From positions 186,001-250,000 of the forward strand of contig JAODTK010000178.1 of NCBI GenBank assembly GCA_026419785.1: a stretch of DNA of 64,000 bases. The letters are read 5' to 3'. Each line of letters starts with the position of its first letter. The stretch's first letter is position 1. This DNA comes from Sclerodactyla briareus. Its lineage: Eukaryota > Echinodermata > Holothuroidea > Dendrochirotida > Sclerodactylidae. Under the pieces are notes generated by a model that was not told where the DNA came from, made no database searches, and saw nothing but the letters and a program-made list of their open reading frames with translations. Shown in pieces: positions 32,158 through 47,100 of this stretch. The position numbers were made by a program, and so were the translations under genes.

Positions 32158-35100
32158 CTAACAATTTCTTAGGGAGACATCATACTTTCATCTAAATGAC
32201 ATTACCCGAAACAAGGATTCTAAGAAGGCACCACCTGCATACTTGTAGGGCATGACATTACTAATGGATTAATCCCTCCTGGAGCATAGCATGGTACTCT
32301 CTGGAGGCATGACGTTACGACTGTATACATCCATCCTGGAAGAGATGTGTACTCTCGGTGGGCCTGAAGTACTAATGTATACTCCCTCCTGGAGCATAAA
32401 CATGTGTAGTATCTGTAGGGCATGACATATACGTATACTCCCTCTGGAGATAGCAGTGTACTCTCTGCTAGGGCATGACCTACTAATGTATACTCCCTCC
32501 TGGAGCAGAAACATGTGTAGGTCTCTGTAGCATGACGTATAATGTTTATACTCCCGCCTGGAGCATAGCATGTATACTCTCTGTAGGGATGACGTACTAC
32601 TGTATACTCCTCTGGAGCATAGCACGTATACTCTATGTAGGCATGACGTCACAATGTATACTTTTTCCCTCCTGGAGCCATGTAACAGTGTAGTCTCTGT
32701 AGGGAATGGACATACTAAGGTATAATCCCCCTGGGCAATCATGTGTACTCTCGTGGGGCATTGAGTACTAATGTATACCCCTCCGGAGCATAAATGGGTA
32801 TCTTGGTAGGGCATGACGTACTAACGTATTACCCCTCCTGGAGCAAGCATGTTTACTCTCTGTAGGGCATGACCTACTAATGTATACTCCCTCCTGGAGC
32901 ATAGCACGTATACTCTCTGTAGGGCATGACATACTAATGTATACTCCCTCCTGGAGCATCGCACGTATCTCTCTGTAGGGCAGACGTACTAATGTATACT
33001 CCCTCCTGGAGCATAGCATGTATACTCTCTGTAGGGCATGACATACTAATGTATACTCTTTCCTGGAGCATAGCATGTATACTCTCTGTAGGCATGACCT
33101 ACTAATGTATACTCCCTCCTGGAGCATAGCATGTGTACTCTCTGTAGGGCATGACATACTAATGTATACTCCCTCCTGGAGCATAGCATGTTTACTCTCT
33201 GTAGGGCATGACGTACTAATGTATACTCCCTCCTGGAGCATAACATGTGTAGTCTCTGTAGGGCATGACATACTAATGTATACTCCCTCCTGGAGCATAG
33301 CATGTGTACTCTCTGTAGGGCATGACGTCTAATGTATAACTCCCTCCTGGAGCAGAACATGTGTAGTCTCTGTAGGGCATGACCTACTAATGTATACTCC
33401 CTCCTGGAGCATAGCATGTATACTCTCTGTAGGGCATGACGTACTAACGTATACTCCCTCCTGGAGCATAGCACGTATACTCTCTGTAGGGCATGACGTA
33501 CTAATGTATAACTCCCTCCTGGAGCATAACATGTTTACTCTCTGTAGGGCATGACATACTAATGTATACTCCCTCCTGGAGCATATCATGTGTACTCTCT
33601 GTAGGGCTGACGTACTAATGTATACTCCCTCCTGGAGCATAACAGTGTAGTCTCTGTAGGGCATGACGTACTAACGTATACTCCCTCCTGGAGCATAGCA
33701 TGTGTACTCTCTGTAGGGCATGACCTACTAATGTATACTCCCTCCTGGAGCATAGCACGTATACTCTCTGTAGGGCATGACGTACTAATGTATACTCCCT
33801 CCTGGAGCATAGCACGTATACTCTCTGTAGGGCTGACGTACTAATGTATACTCCCTCCTGGAGCATAGCATGTATACTCCTTTATGGCAGACGTACTAAT
33901 GTATACTCTTTCCTGGAGCATAGCATGTATACTCTCTGTAGGGCATGACGTACTAATGTCTACTCCCTCCTGGAGCATAGCATGTGTACTCTCTTTTTAG
34001 AGCATGGCAATATTGGTGTACTCTCTTCAAGGCAAGGCATACTACCCTTCTAGAGTATACCATGTGAACTCTCTTTCTAGGGTACAGCACTAGCGTGTAC
34101 TCACTTGTCTAGGGCATGGCATAAATATACCCTGGGCTTTACATATTTGAGAGCTTGGTGTTTCTAGAGTGCGCTCTTTCTTATGGAAATAGCTCTATAT
34201 AAGTATCGGATGATAATAACAGCATAAGGCATGGCATACTTATATACTTCTGTCTCTAAGGCAAAGCATACCTATGAATGGCATACATAGGTTCTCTGTC
34301 TCTCTAGGACATGACATATATACATATATATGTACCCTCTCTGAGGCAGGGTATATTTGTGAATGGTATACATCATTCGGAGGGGAGCATGGTATTCTAA
34401 TGTACTTCTCATTTTCAGAGCATGGCATACCTGTGTATTCTTTTTCATACATGAACCCCTTAAGACATGGCATACACCTAAACGCTGGGTGTACTTTAGC
34501 ATGACCAAGTATGCAGGGCATACATTTGTGCTTCAGGTTTGGACGACCATGTTTTTTTTTACTGTATAGCAGAGAATCGCACCTATAACAAGGCCCACTA
34601 AGAGTGTAGGCCCGGGTAGTGTATTCGATGTCTGCTGCCAATCCTAAACCAGGTACATGGAATAAGACCCTGCCACTTTGGCAATACCTCAATGTAGAGT
34701 TGGGGGCTAATTCAACACAGATGGTAATATATCAATTGGCCACCCAGCTCTTATATTCCCTGTTCCAGTCTCTCATGCTGAGAGCCCAGCAAGCAGGCCA
34801 TATGGTACCATTTTAGAAGGCTCTGGTATGACCCAATTGAGGAACAATTCCTGATTTTACAAGTGGAAAGCGAATCTCACTATAGTAGCACTGTAATGTT
34901 GTGACAGCTTGAATTTACTAACTATATAGGTGCAACAAGTGCAAAAGTTACAAGTACCATATGGACATTAATAAAGATGAGTGCTGAACTGTGGGGGGGG
35001 GGGGGGGGGGGGAGAGGGTTGCATGCGTTGAATCCTTACATGCATCTCCATATATCTGATGTTCTTGAGGACAGAATGAGCCTGTTCGTGGTACAGTTTA

Positions 35101-38100
35101 AGGAGATTATAATGATATTGCGTCAAAGGTCCCATTCACGGAACAATGGCAGTTCGACGTTGACTTATACATTTAGCCAGACACTATTGAGGTATTGGAC
35201 AACTTACGCTTGGATGTTCGTCTTGAAGTGAACCCAAGAACGACTCGAAGTGAGGGGCGCCAAGTGGGTGACTGACTGGAGGCGGTGAACAGAGAGCGGT
35301 TGGAGATCCGCTGGAAATGACGCTCACAGATATACTGTAGGGAGAGGTAGCAATTGGGGAATTTAATTCAGTTCATCAATGTGTGTATTTGCATTCATAT
35401 TACTATATGTATTCGTTCTCTAGCTAGATGTATAATCGGTGTCAAATGGGATGCATACTATAGTCACCTCCGTACATCACTGTAATATTGTCATGAAGGC
35501 TCCACAATGATATCAGTCCCATGTGATAATTCTGAAATGTTAAAGGCCAATGGTCATGTAATTATGACTGGCTGTTGGTGCATCACAGCCAACTCAGCTG
35601 TGATGAGTACCTAGTGTTCGCACTAGGGGAGGAAACTGCTGTCCAGGTAGCACTGGCCCCATCGTCTGGACATTATGAGCAGGTAGTAGGGCCGAGGTGT
35701 CGGGATCATAGGCCCCTGCAGCTAGGCGCTGTTCACAGAGTGAGCCCCAAACTTCCCTTTTCCTTTTCTCAGACTTTCCATGCATGACAATATGACATCC
35801 AAAACTGTACACCAAGTTTCAGCCTATTTGAGTTTTTGACGAGCTTTGTAACATTACAGGGGGAACCACAGGACCCCTATAATACAAAGTCACTATAAAA
35901 CAAAAATAACTACAAACATTGTCAAATATAATAATAAGGAATAACCTCATTTATTCTAAGTGAATACCTTATTTCGTCTTCTTCTTTTCATTGTCACAAA
36001 AATCAGTACTTCCTTTTTTAAGGTCTACAAGCGGCCTTTGCATCGTTCCCCTGTGATTTCATAGATTCATCAATTCCTCGAAAGTAACCTGGAATATCTC
36101 CACAGGCACCATGCTAGACCTCAAATTTAGGGTGTATGGTTTTGATATGTCCTCTTTTCACCTGCCACTATTTGAAGCAAACCTGTTACATGACCATTGG
36201 CCTTTAAAGTCCTACTGTCCAGTTTGAACAAGTCATGAGGTATTTCTAACAGACAATAACTTTCATATAATAAGCTGTGGCTTTCGAAATTAACGAACAC
36301 AGTGCAGAATGACGATCATTCATAAGGACCTCGTATAATACGGTCTTTGTATCACCAAACAGGCAACCCAGGACGGCAAAACCCAAACTTACCAGCATGG
36401 TGGTTCGGAGGTCAAACTTCTGGAAGAACTGGGTGATGAAGATGTGGACAGAGACGAGTTCCTTCTCATCGTTCTCCTCGACCTCGCGGATGATGTCAGT
36501 CAGCCACTCAAAGTGCTTCTGGGTACGGGTCACCCAGATGAAGTACAACACAAAACCTTTTAATAGGAGACCAACGGAATGCTTTTCACTTTAGGAGGCG
36601 GATTAGGAGGTGGATTAGCTCAGTCGGCAAAGCTCCAGACTTGTGATCCGAAGATCGTGAGTTTGAATCCCACAAACGCCTGGCACCGGCTTTTTTTCCC
36701 TGGTGCCCTTAGACAAGGCAGGTCTCCTCAACTGTCTTACGTTACCCACGTGTAAAAATGGGGACCTTGTGAGGTGACTTTGTGATTAGTAAGCATGCAT
36801 CGTATGTGGCTGCACCCTATTGGGAAATCCCCTCGGGGGACACAAGGAAGTGTCGCATGGAAATGGTGTGTCGAGTGTGAACAAGAAAGAGGTTGCGTAC
36901 AATATAAATATAGTACAAGTGTGACAAGTCACTAATGATCAGGGGTAATATCTGTGAAGTGCTTTGATCATGTCGAAAAAGCGCTATATAAGCACTGCAT
37001 CCTTAGTAAGAGTTGGGAGTGGAGCATAGGAATATGACTCACAGACCCATTAGTCTGGGAGTCATAATAACAGCACGAAGAGTCAGGACGTACGTAGCAT
37101 ATAGGTGCCTCGCTATTCCAATTTAATTGGCCTCTCCATACATAAACCCCAAGATGTTATTCATTCATTTAGTTAATGTATTCGTTTGTATCTGTTGTAT
37201 TTCATTATTATTCTAACAATTATAGATAATCCTCTAAGTAACTTGTACCTCACACACACGTTCTGTGCACTGTGCCATTCTGTGATACTCTCATCAAAGC
37301 AAGATGGAAAGAATGACTGTTGGTCTCTCTATCCATTTGAGCATGCACATATTGGTTAACTGTGGCAATGCCAGCTCAGCATTAACCTTCCTTAGGTGTA
37401 TGCTCAGTGTCATCGAGAGAAGATCTAGCATGTATTCCAGCAGAAAACAGAGGATGTGTTTTAGTTGACTGTTAGTGATGAACATTAGCCTTCAATAATG
37501 GGAACTGATTGGCTGACAAGTCATGTGGACACATTTACATTATCTGACAGAGCTAACAGTCCCAGGAGACTGATAGTTGGGTCACGTCCACTGCTAGCAT
37601 TGATTTTGTATAAAAACATTACGTCTCTCTCGACAGCACAGCCGATTACTGATCATGTGACCCTTTTCCTTTTGAGCTGCCGTGCAAAATTATCTATCAC
37701 TAGCAATTGACTGGAACGCACCTAGTGTACCTGACACAATGAAAATGGAAAAAAAAAGCTAAAATAGCCCAGCCCCATGCTACCAGCCCCCATGCTACCC
37801 CCAAGATTAACTAAATAACATACCTTCTTGCAGTTGATCCTGCTGTTGGTCTGTGATCGGAAGACAATGTCCTTGAGGATGGAGGCGAAGGGAGTGACGC
37901 CGATGCCGCCCCCGACCAGGACAGAGACCTCAAACTGGTACCAGTCCTGATGCCTTCACCATATGGTCCATCCAGGTACAGCTGTAGGGAGAATCGGATT
38001 GGTGTAAAGCATGAATGGGTGCAAAATATAGACAAGTGTCAAATATGGATTGGTGCAAAATATAGATTGACCTCAAGCATAAATTAGAGATGCTGTAACA

Positions 38101-41100
38101 ACCCCAATTTGACATTTCACTGCATCATATCCAAATGCATCCAGATTAGATCACTATGAAGTCTATTGAAATTTTGTCACCACTGAACAATTGGAGTCCA
38201 AGGGCTGCCTAATGTCAGAGCATCTTTCAATGAATTGTAATCTGGGTGCATGGGGATGCCCAAATGCTATTGTGTTCACATTTGAAAGCATCTGAAATGC
38301 AGTGCAACCCTAAAATAGGTTTGTATGACATCCCTTAGTGTAAATATAGAATGGATAAATTTAGATCTCATTTTCGTCCAGCTCAGGTAGGTAAGTGAAT
38401 ATAGTTAATTAGACCTGATTATATGTGTGACAATCACCTTATCTGTGTTGCCACTCTTGAGTTACAGTGTGAGGAGCAGTATATAGGTCTTTTCTAGTCA
38501 CCTCTAATAACAGATAACATACTCCAGCCATTCCAACCCTCTCTTTTCAGTTGTTTTATTATGCACGATTGTTTTACTGGACTGGTGGCTTTCACATTCC
38601 TTGAGTTCATGAATAACTACTAGTTTCGTAATGTTTGTCGTTTCAAATAAAATTGCCGAGGAAGGATGATGTCACTAGTTTTATCTATGGTAGGTTCAGG
38701 ACATGTTGCTATGTTTACCCGATGTACTAAACGGAAAGTTGACACTTGACACCCATCAAGTGTCACAAGGTAATTGTCGTTATAACGCAGACTGCGTCTA
38801 CAATCAATGAGCCTGTCCTGTTCACAGTTTGAATTACGCACACTCACCACTGAATATAAACCCGATCATTACTGCCTTCTTCAACAGTCACGACTGCTGA
38901 AAATGAAACCAACCGATCCTGTGTTTTATCGTGTTGATGACCACGGGGGAATATTTATAGTGACTTTTGTTAGTGGGATGTGTAATTGTTGTCAGGGGAC
39001 TCCCTCTCTGCATTCATCCTGCATACCTGGTGCAACGCAAACTGCTAGCGTCGTGAATGAATGACAATCGGCACCATATCAATGACAATTGCAATGTGGA
39101 GACTGCTCTCACCTTGGGGAACGGGTGTTCACGGAGTACGTTGGGGTCGTAAGTGGACCTCAGGTTGATGGTCCAGGGGCCGCAGCACGGATGTGCAGCA
39201 TCAGGTTTTCCTCATGTGGGGCCGAGGTCAGGGTGAAGGGATGGTACTCAGATCCCCCGAGGACCTTGCAGGCAATACGGACCCACTGCCCGGACTTGTA
39301 GTCAAAGTTGACGGGTCGCTTGAACTTGAGCATAGTCACGTCTGTGAAACAGAACAGAATATCTAGCAGTGAGCACTGGTAAAAAAAAATTGAGTGTGGA
39401 GGTACTGTATAGAATCAAGTATTAGGAAACATGCTTTCTTTGCCCAGAGTTCCCAATCCTGTTGTTACGTGGCACTAAAGAGGTAAAACATCAGACAAAA
39501 ACAGCAACGGGAACATGATTGTACAGACTACACTGTACAATCACGGGATCATGATTGTACAGACTACACTGTACAATCACGGGATACATTGTACAATCAC
39601 GGGATCATGATTGTACAGACTACACTGTACAATCACGGGATACACTGTACAATCACGGGATCATGATTGTACAGACTACACTGTTCAATCACGGGATACA
39701 CTGTACAATCACGGGATCATGATTGTACAGACTACACTGTACAATCACGGGATACACTGTAAAATCACAGGATCATGATTGTACAGACTACACTGTACAA
39801 TCACGGGATACACTGTACGATCACGGGATCATGATTGTACAGACTACACTGTACAATCACGGGATACACTGTACAATCACGGGATCATGATTGTACAGAC
39901 TACACTGTACAATCACGGGATACACTGTACAATCACGGGATCATGATTGTACAGACTACACTGTACAATCACGGGATACACTGTAAAATCACAGGATCAT
40001 GATTGTACAGACTACACTGTACAATCACGGGATACACTGTACGATCACGGGATCATGATTGTACAGACTACACTGCTTCAGAAAATAGAACAAATGCGAG
40101 TAAGTGCCTCTAGGTGGTGGTGGATCATCACTACAGGTCATACAACAGCCAAGTGGTCTACATCTAGGGGCAACAACAGATGATAACCTCTGAGGACACG
40201 AGGGGATTTGTGGATATTCAGTAAGGTATAGATAGGATCAGTCATAACTCCCAGATGCATAGTGAGGTGCCACGGTGCTAGCCACTCCTTGTGTTTATTG
40301 ACCCATTGCTACCCCGCTGTTGCCTCGCCCTCATGCCCTTTGGGGCAGAAGGATGGTAGAGTGGTATCAGTGACACTTAACAAACCAAAATGTTCCTGGT
40401 TCAAATTCCAGCAGTCACCAGACTATTTTCCCTGCGTGGCTGTGCTGGCAGTTGCGGTGGGCAGGGTCTTGGTTTTCACTTCATGGTTTCGCTGTGCTGC
40501 AGTGGATTTTCTGAGGCTACTAGGGTTTGTTACGTGATACTTTCAATAAGGTCTCTTCTCGTCTGTCAGCTGTGAGCAGTCACGTTGAACTTGAACTTCC
40601 GCACCTCCAGGTTCCAAGAAAGTGGTCTAGTCCTGGAGTTCACTGATAGTCCTTTGGGGTGGGGACGTAAAATTGCGTCCTGGGAGCAGGTTGTGATTGG
40701 TTACACCTCTGCCTCGTTAACATCTATACACTAGTCGAGAAGAAAAGGCGTGTTATCGCCGTGCTAATTTTTCCCCCATGATCAATACGGCCAGCATTCC
40801 TAGGTGAGCCATAATTGGCTTCCTGAACCCGTAGAAATCAAATCAAATCAGGTCACTCAGGGTCATGATTACAATGGATAGGTACATGATGAAGCCATCA
40901 TATGCTTCTCGGCAGGACCACCAACTCACCAGAGGGTAGATTCTGTGCATCAGTAACGGTGATCTCTGCCTTGTTCCTGGAAATGCTGACCAGTTTATCC
41001 AGGGTGAACCAGATGAGAGGTCCCAGGGAGAAGAACCACAAGAAGGGGGGCTGGACCAGGTTACCAGAACCATGGAGGAACATCAGGATTGAAGTAGACC

Positions 41101-44100
41101 ACCCAGAGGTTGTGGGTCAGCCAGAAGAGTTTGAACACGCGGCGACGGGCGTACTGGAGGGCAAAGGTGAAGATCACAACACAGACCACGACCAACAAGA
41201 TACCTGTGAAACCTGTGAAGGAATAGCAAAGTGAGAGGGTGAGAGAACAGGGGGGTGGGGGGGGGTGGCTAACTGAGCAGCACCCTCAACGACCAGCTGC
41301 AGGGCGAGGGATTATGTTCTCTACATGCTACAGGACAAGGCGTCACATGCAATGCAACATTGTTAGGTCTTACCTGGACCAATCGGGTATCGGACTTACA
41401 GACTAGGAACTTTCGAGCTTACTTGCAGACCCAGTGCCATTTATCAGTTGTGGGACACTTCTCCCTATACATTGTTAACAAAAAATGACACGTTTTATGA
41501 AATGACAGTAGGTCTTTAGTTTACACACCACCTATTCAGAAGAGAACATTTATCAACCCAGCTTATATTGTCATATCAGCAGTTTAGAACAATCACTGTA
41601 CCTATTACAATATAAACTCCCAGAAAATAACTGAGGAAAGTGGCATTACATGAATTTTGTTGATGTTAGAATGAAATCAAAGGGACCAAAAGCGATTATT
41701 ACTGCTAAATCTAGTCACACATACCAGTGATGGTGCTCCAGGCCCAGTAGTGGAATTTAGGCAGCTCATTCGACCTTGGAGAAAAGGAAAACAAAAGTAA
41801 CTGCTATGTATACAGAATAGAATCTTATTCAATGGGTACTGTTGAGAGCAAAAAATTTGTTAATCAGTCTGTCTGGACTTACATGAATAGTCATAGATGG
41901 AGGGTACAGTTTCATGACTCTCCCCCAAGGAGTATATTAAACTGGCAAGTGAAAGCTATTTGTAAGTATACATCTTGATCTCCAACCTTCTTGTTATGGT
42001 AAACCCTGGTTGTAGGACACTGATCCGATTCTTACTCCACAGCTGGAACATGTCAAGGGCGAAGAAACAAACTAAAAACTCACCGATGCCAGAAGTTTCT
42101 GAAGAGGCAGCCAAGGTCATTAGGAGGCTGGGTCGAGATGTGGTAGAAGTTGATGGAGTGGCCGACCGTGTGCAGAACTGTCAAGAGAGAGGAGGAAATC
42201 GTAAGCTATTTGGTAATTATGACAGCTCAAGCAGTCAGTGTGTCGTTCTGGCCATCAGTCCGATTGGTTCATTTAAACCATACATATCCAGTTCATACTC
42301 GGTCGGGGGCAACGATATCTAAATGAACATGTCTCATGTGCAAAAGTGCGGGATTACTTCTGCTTGTATCTGATTGGAACTAATCAAGGAGCAAAATGTT
42401 GCGATCATTCCTAGGGCACATCAGAGTTCAATGACCACCGAGTGACATGTATTTAACTGGAACTACACACAGCAGATGAGAATGAGCAGCGATATTGCTG
42501 AATGTCTTTCAAAGGTCCAATATTCATCCGCCATAACAGTCAGACAACTTTGATGCCCCAATGATGCCCGCTGGTTCAACTTGAGGCACTGACTGGTGGA
42601 GGTCTATTTCCAATGTACAGCACTATGAAAAAGGCCTGAAAAAGGCCTGAAAAGGCCAGAAAAGGCCTGAAAAAGGCCTGAAAAAGGCCTCAATGGTGCT
42701 CCAATTAGCATCACACTAAGAAAGGTACTCACTGGAGAATGCAAGTGCTTCAAAGGCGATCATCTTGTGGAGGTTCAGAAAGAAGTCAAAGTCGATGAAT
42801 CGGTGGAGGAAGGTCTCTCGGAGGTAGGTGATGGTGTTTCGGCACATGGGACCAGCAGAGCCGAGTAGGTGAACATCATAGCAGAAGCTGCACCACGGGT
42901 AGTGGTGACACCATAGCCAGCGATGGTACGGAGACCGGCAAACTCACGCTCCACCGAGTAGTCTGTTCACATGGAAGACAATCAAGACACAATCAGACAA
43001 TCAACAAATTTATTCTTTAATAGCTCTTCACATCAATCATAATCAGCATAATTATAATTTATTCTTATATAGCCATTCACAGAGCATAAATAAAATTTAT
43101 TCTTATACAGCGCCATTCACATCAAACCTGATCTCAAAGTGTCTTACAGAATGATAAAGAACATCAACAAAAATGGCCAGATTACAGGTCCAAAGTGATA
43201 AAATGTGATGAATGACCCAACTATCCACAAGTCGGTTTTCGACCGACTAGTTTCTCCTGTTTCCCCGATCAGAGGATGTTCTTGTCTGGGTATTTAATAC
43301 ATTTCAACCAACCTGATCTTGGAGTGCGAAACACAGCAAACTGCCAGTTAGCAGATGTAATAACAGCAGAATCAAATGCATGGAGGTGCTATTGTTTGCT
43401 AAGTGTTTCACATATAAATTACAGTAGCACTACAGTACTAGGCTTAGTTCCAAATACATTAGACTGTAGTTTTGTAGAAATGGTGCGTTAAATTGAAGAG
43501 TACAAAAATTGTGGTATGGAGAGACATTGAATGACCTCAAAAGACCCCAAATCTATGTTGAAATCTAGTAGACTATACTCGCAAATATCTAGGTAGCCCA
43601 TATCTGCTATGTTTTGTGAAATTTGACCAACTTTAAAATGTCAAAATCTAATGAGCTATTCTACTCAATAGTTGGTACTTAAGTACCAAAACTTCATCAC
43701 CATAGCTCCCATGATCTGTCCATAATCTTGTTGACAAGCTCAAACAATAATACTCGAAATTGAGCTAATTAGCCTATTTAATTTAATTTAATTAGTGACC
43801 TCATGCCCAAAATAAATCGGACTGTTGACACATTCAAAATCGCGTCTTGCGTTTCGAAGAAATGCTTTAGGCAAGACAAGAGTAAAAATACAGCAGTAAA
43901 CAACCTGAAACCAAATGAACTATCAATGAGAATAATATACATTTCTTAATACAATCATGTAATGTTCGTCACAAGGAGTAGCCTATGCACAGAGCAAGAA
44001 CTGCCTAAAAGATTATACCTGAATAATATTCTGTGACAAAATAGTAGGGCACAAATGTTAGACCATCAGACAAGACAATATCATCCCACAGGGAGTACAC

Positions 44101-47100
44101 AGAGAACACTGGAACCCGAGAGTCTTCAATGACAATTTTGAAGATGTGTCACCAAAGCCGGCCATATTCAAAGAGGTACACGATAGTGGAGATTGTAGAT
44201 AAATGGTACAGAATGGACGAGCCAAAATCCATGGCATGATCATTAGTTAGGATGGGGTTTCAGTCACTGTACAGATGATTTCATGGGATTTGGCATCAGC
44301 GTTTGAAATAGCCGGTGTAGCAATTGCGACACACTCCTAAATGGGCGAGATTGCTACACACTCCTGGAAGTGCATAGCAGCCAGTTTGTACACAAAACTA
44401 TAGACAGCTACAGTTTTTCAGTAATTCCTCTCCAAATTGCCATGCAAGTGTCTGGCACTATATCAAATGCTGTTTGGCATACCCTTGTTTGTCCCCCTCT
44501 TATTATTCTTTCATAATTAGCAGTGAAGCAATCAGATAAAAGGTTCCAAATTGACCTCATCTGAAATCCCCCGTTTCCCCCTCCCCCCCCAAAAAAAGAA
44601 AGAAAACCAAGACAGAGTTACTTACAGTAGGCACGTTCAGCAAACACTCCGAGTAGAACCAGGTTGAACAGTACTACGATGAAGATCTGTCGTTTGTAGT
44701 TCTCAATGAAGCGCACTATGGTGTTGTAGTATCGGCTACCGTTGGTCTGTGGGTAGTTCCTGCTCACGGTCTCGACCTTGACCCGCTGTGATTGGGTACG
44801 TCGGATACGGCCTTCAGCGCCCCGGCCCTCTCTGAACATGGAGAGAATAGGTCATACACTCGATGGGCATTACGGAGAAGCAGTCAAAAGGAGTGGCACT
44901 GAGCGACACACAACATGGGCTTCCGTTGTAGTTGTAGGGTTCTGGGCCTCGACTAGTTGATGTCCATTGACATCTTTTGTGGTAAGTATTGGCTAGGAAG
45001 TGACCCCCTGAAGCCTCCACATACATGGTCAATTCGAACATTGATTCAGGAGGTTGCTGCTAATGATATTATTGCTAGTGAAAGTATGAAACTATTGAAT
45101 GTCCTAGCAAAATTGTCAAGTTATACAAATGCTCATTGACACAATAACCATACACATAATGTATGTAAGTCCTTTTGACCTAGGTGGGTAACATCAACAG
45201 ATGATTAAAACAGTAAAACACACCTAGCCCCTTTACCCAAGGTTACTGAGCAAAAGTATCGATGCCAACAGGCAGATTACCGCATATTGGGAGGGGGTGT
45301 CCCCTCAGCCCCCCATGGCACAGCTGCTCATGTTGACCATGTTAAGCACCTTCCACCAAGAGAGAGAAATGTTACAATCACATAATACAGTCACCAGATT
45401 TCCTGATACTCGTGAATGGAGATAGAGGGCGCTATAAACCACCCATCACCAGGAGTGCATATAGCAGAGTTTAACCATCATTAGTATTTACCCAGGGCAA
45501 CCACTTCAGAAAGTTGTATGAGTGAACAAGGTGGAATGTTGCAGATCCATCACCAAAGTACAACGCTACAGCAATATACGGCTTCAAAGTGCCGTACATG
45601 TATTCTGGTCAAGGACATGAATTCAGTAACACATGATCGTCTGTATTAAAAAAAAAAATGAATAGGTAAGCTCTCACAGCATATTTTTTTCAGAGGAGTT
45701 CGGTTTTTTTTTTTTTTGTTTTTTTGACAGATATGAAAGAAAAAACAAATGTTCTTTTGCACAGATGGGCCAAAATACTGATAAGGCCCAGACAGATAGG
45801 GTCAGGACATTAGCAGATAGGGCCCAGACAAATAGGGCCAAGATATTAGTCATAGGGCCCAGACAGAGAAGGCCAGCACTTTAGCAATAGGGCCCAACTG
45901 ATAGGACCCAGACTTTCACTTTTTTTTGGGGGGGGGGGGGACCACTCTTTCTAACGGCATAGAAAAAATGTACTTTGTACAGGTTGCAGGAAGAGATCAG
46001 TACCCAGACTGGGCAGCTGAAAGAGGCACAGAGTGAAGAACCAAGTAAGGAGTGTTGAAGGACAACTGCAGGATTGAATTACAACAGAGGTATACTGGAG
46101 TATGAAACTGTATTAAGGTCCAAACTCCAATTTCAATACGAGGTTCCTATGTGGAGTTATCAGCCTCCAAATTTGGTTCAAAGCATGCAGTGAAATTGGG
46201 GAGAATCCCAGTTACACAATAACGCATGACGTCGCACGTGGACAACGCAGGAAATTATGTTATGTATTTCATTGTTTTATTTTGTTGTAATAAACCAATA
46301 TTTAGCAAAAGTTCTGTTGTCTTTCTCTCAAAACCTATATCGACCCGCTACAGCAATCCTCTACCATAGACCAAATGCTTTCGCAGTGGAAATAATGTGT
46401 GAATTTCAACAGAAAACGAAGAATGTTTGCAGGGAGGTGCAAATATGCTTTATATTGCATGATGAAATGCTTGTCGATCTTGGGCAATATGCATGCAAAA
46501 AAGGACTGTAACTCCGTAACGGAAAGTCGTATGAACTTGGGGTTTGAACTGACGCATTCAGTTTTTCTCCAGCTGATATATCAGCCTCTTTATAATTCAT
46601 CCTGCAGTTGTCCTTTAACATGACATCACAGTAGAGTAGAAGAAAAGTCCACTGCAGAGAGAAAGCTGAGGGCGGGATAGTGGCCTAGAAGATCCAACTA
46701 CACTCACCTTTTACTGGAACTTTATAACAAGACGCCAAAAAGAGAAACATTTCAAAGATGTAGGCAACAATGTACTGGCTACCTGCTGGTGTATTGTCTG
46801 TGCATCACAGGTAATGTGGTAAAACTAGTAGATTATTGCCATCTGTCTAGGCAACATGGGTCAATATCTGCACTAACTAACTATCATTACTTTTTCACAA
46901 CCTGCTGGCTACATTTTGTGTACTATAGACTGTTGTAGGCTAAATTATCATCACTAGGAGCTACACTGAATTTTACTACAGATCTATACCGAATCGGGGT
47001 GAAGCCCGGGGTACAAGGTAAGCAATCCAGACAGTAATTCAAGAACAAGTCTCACAATCATTCAAGAATAAAAAGGCTACATAGTCTTGTCTTGTCAACT

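Noticed and set aside
32269..33866. Repeat-protein genes on the minus strand (up to 181 codons)
   Set aside because: The frames exist only because the 57-bp unit is a multiple of three; they occur in several overlapping frames at once and lie within a DUOX intron.
36608..36690. Functional tRNA gene
   Set aside because: A- and B-boxes are present, but the sequence is the head of a ~390-bp SINE with a second copy at 50.2 kb, and the cloverleaf acceptor stem does not close.
41975..42322. 115-codon plus-strand gene
   Set aside because: Shadow of the DUOX haem-helix exon on the other strand.
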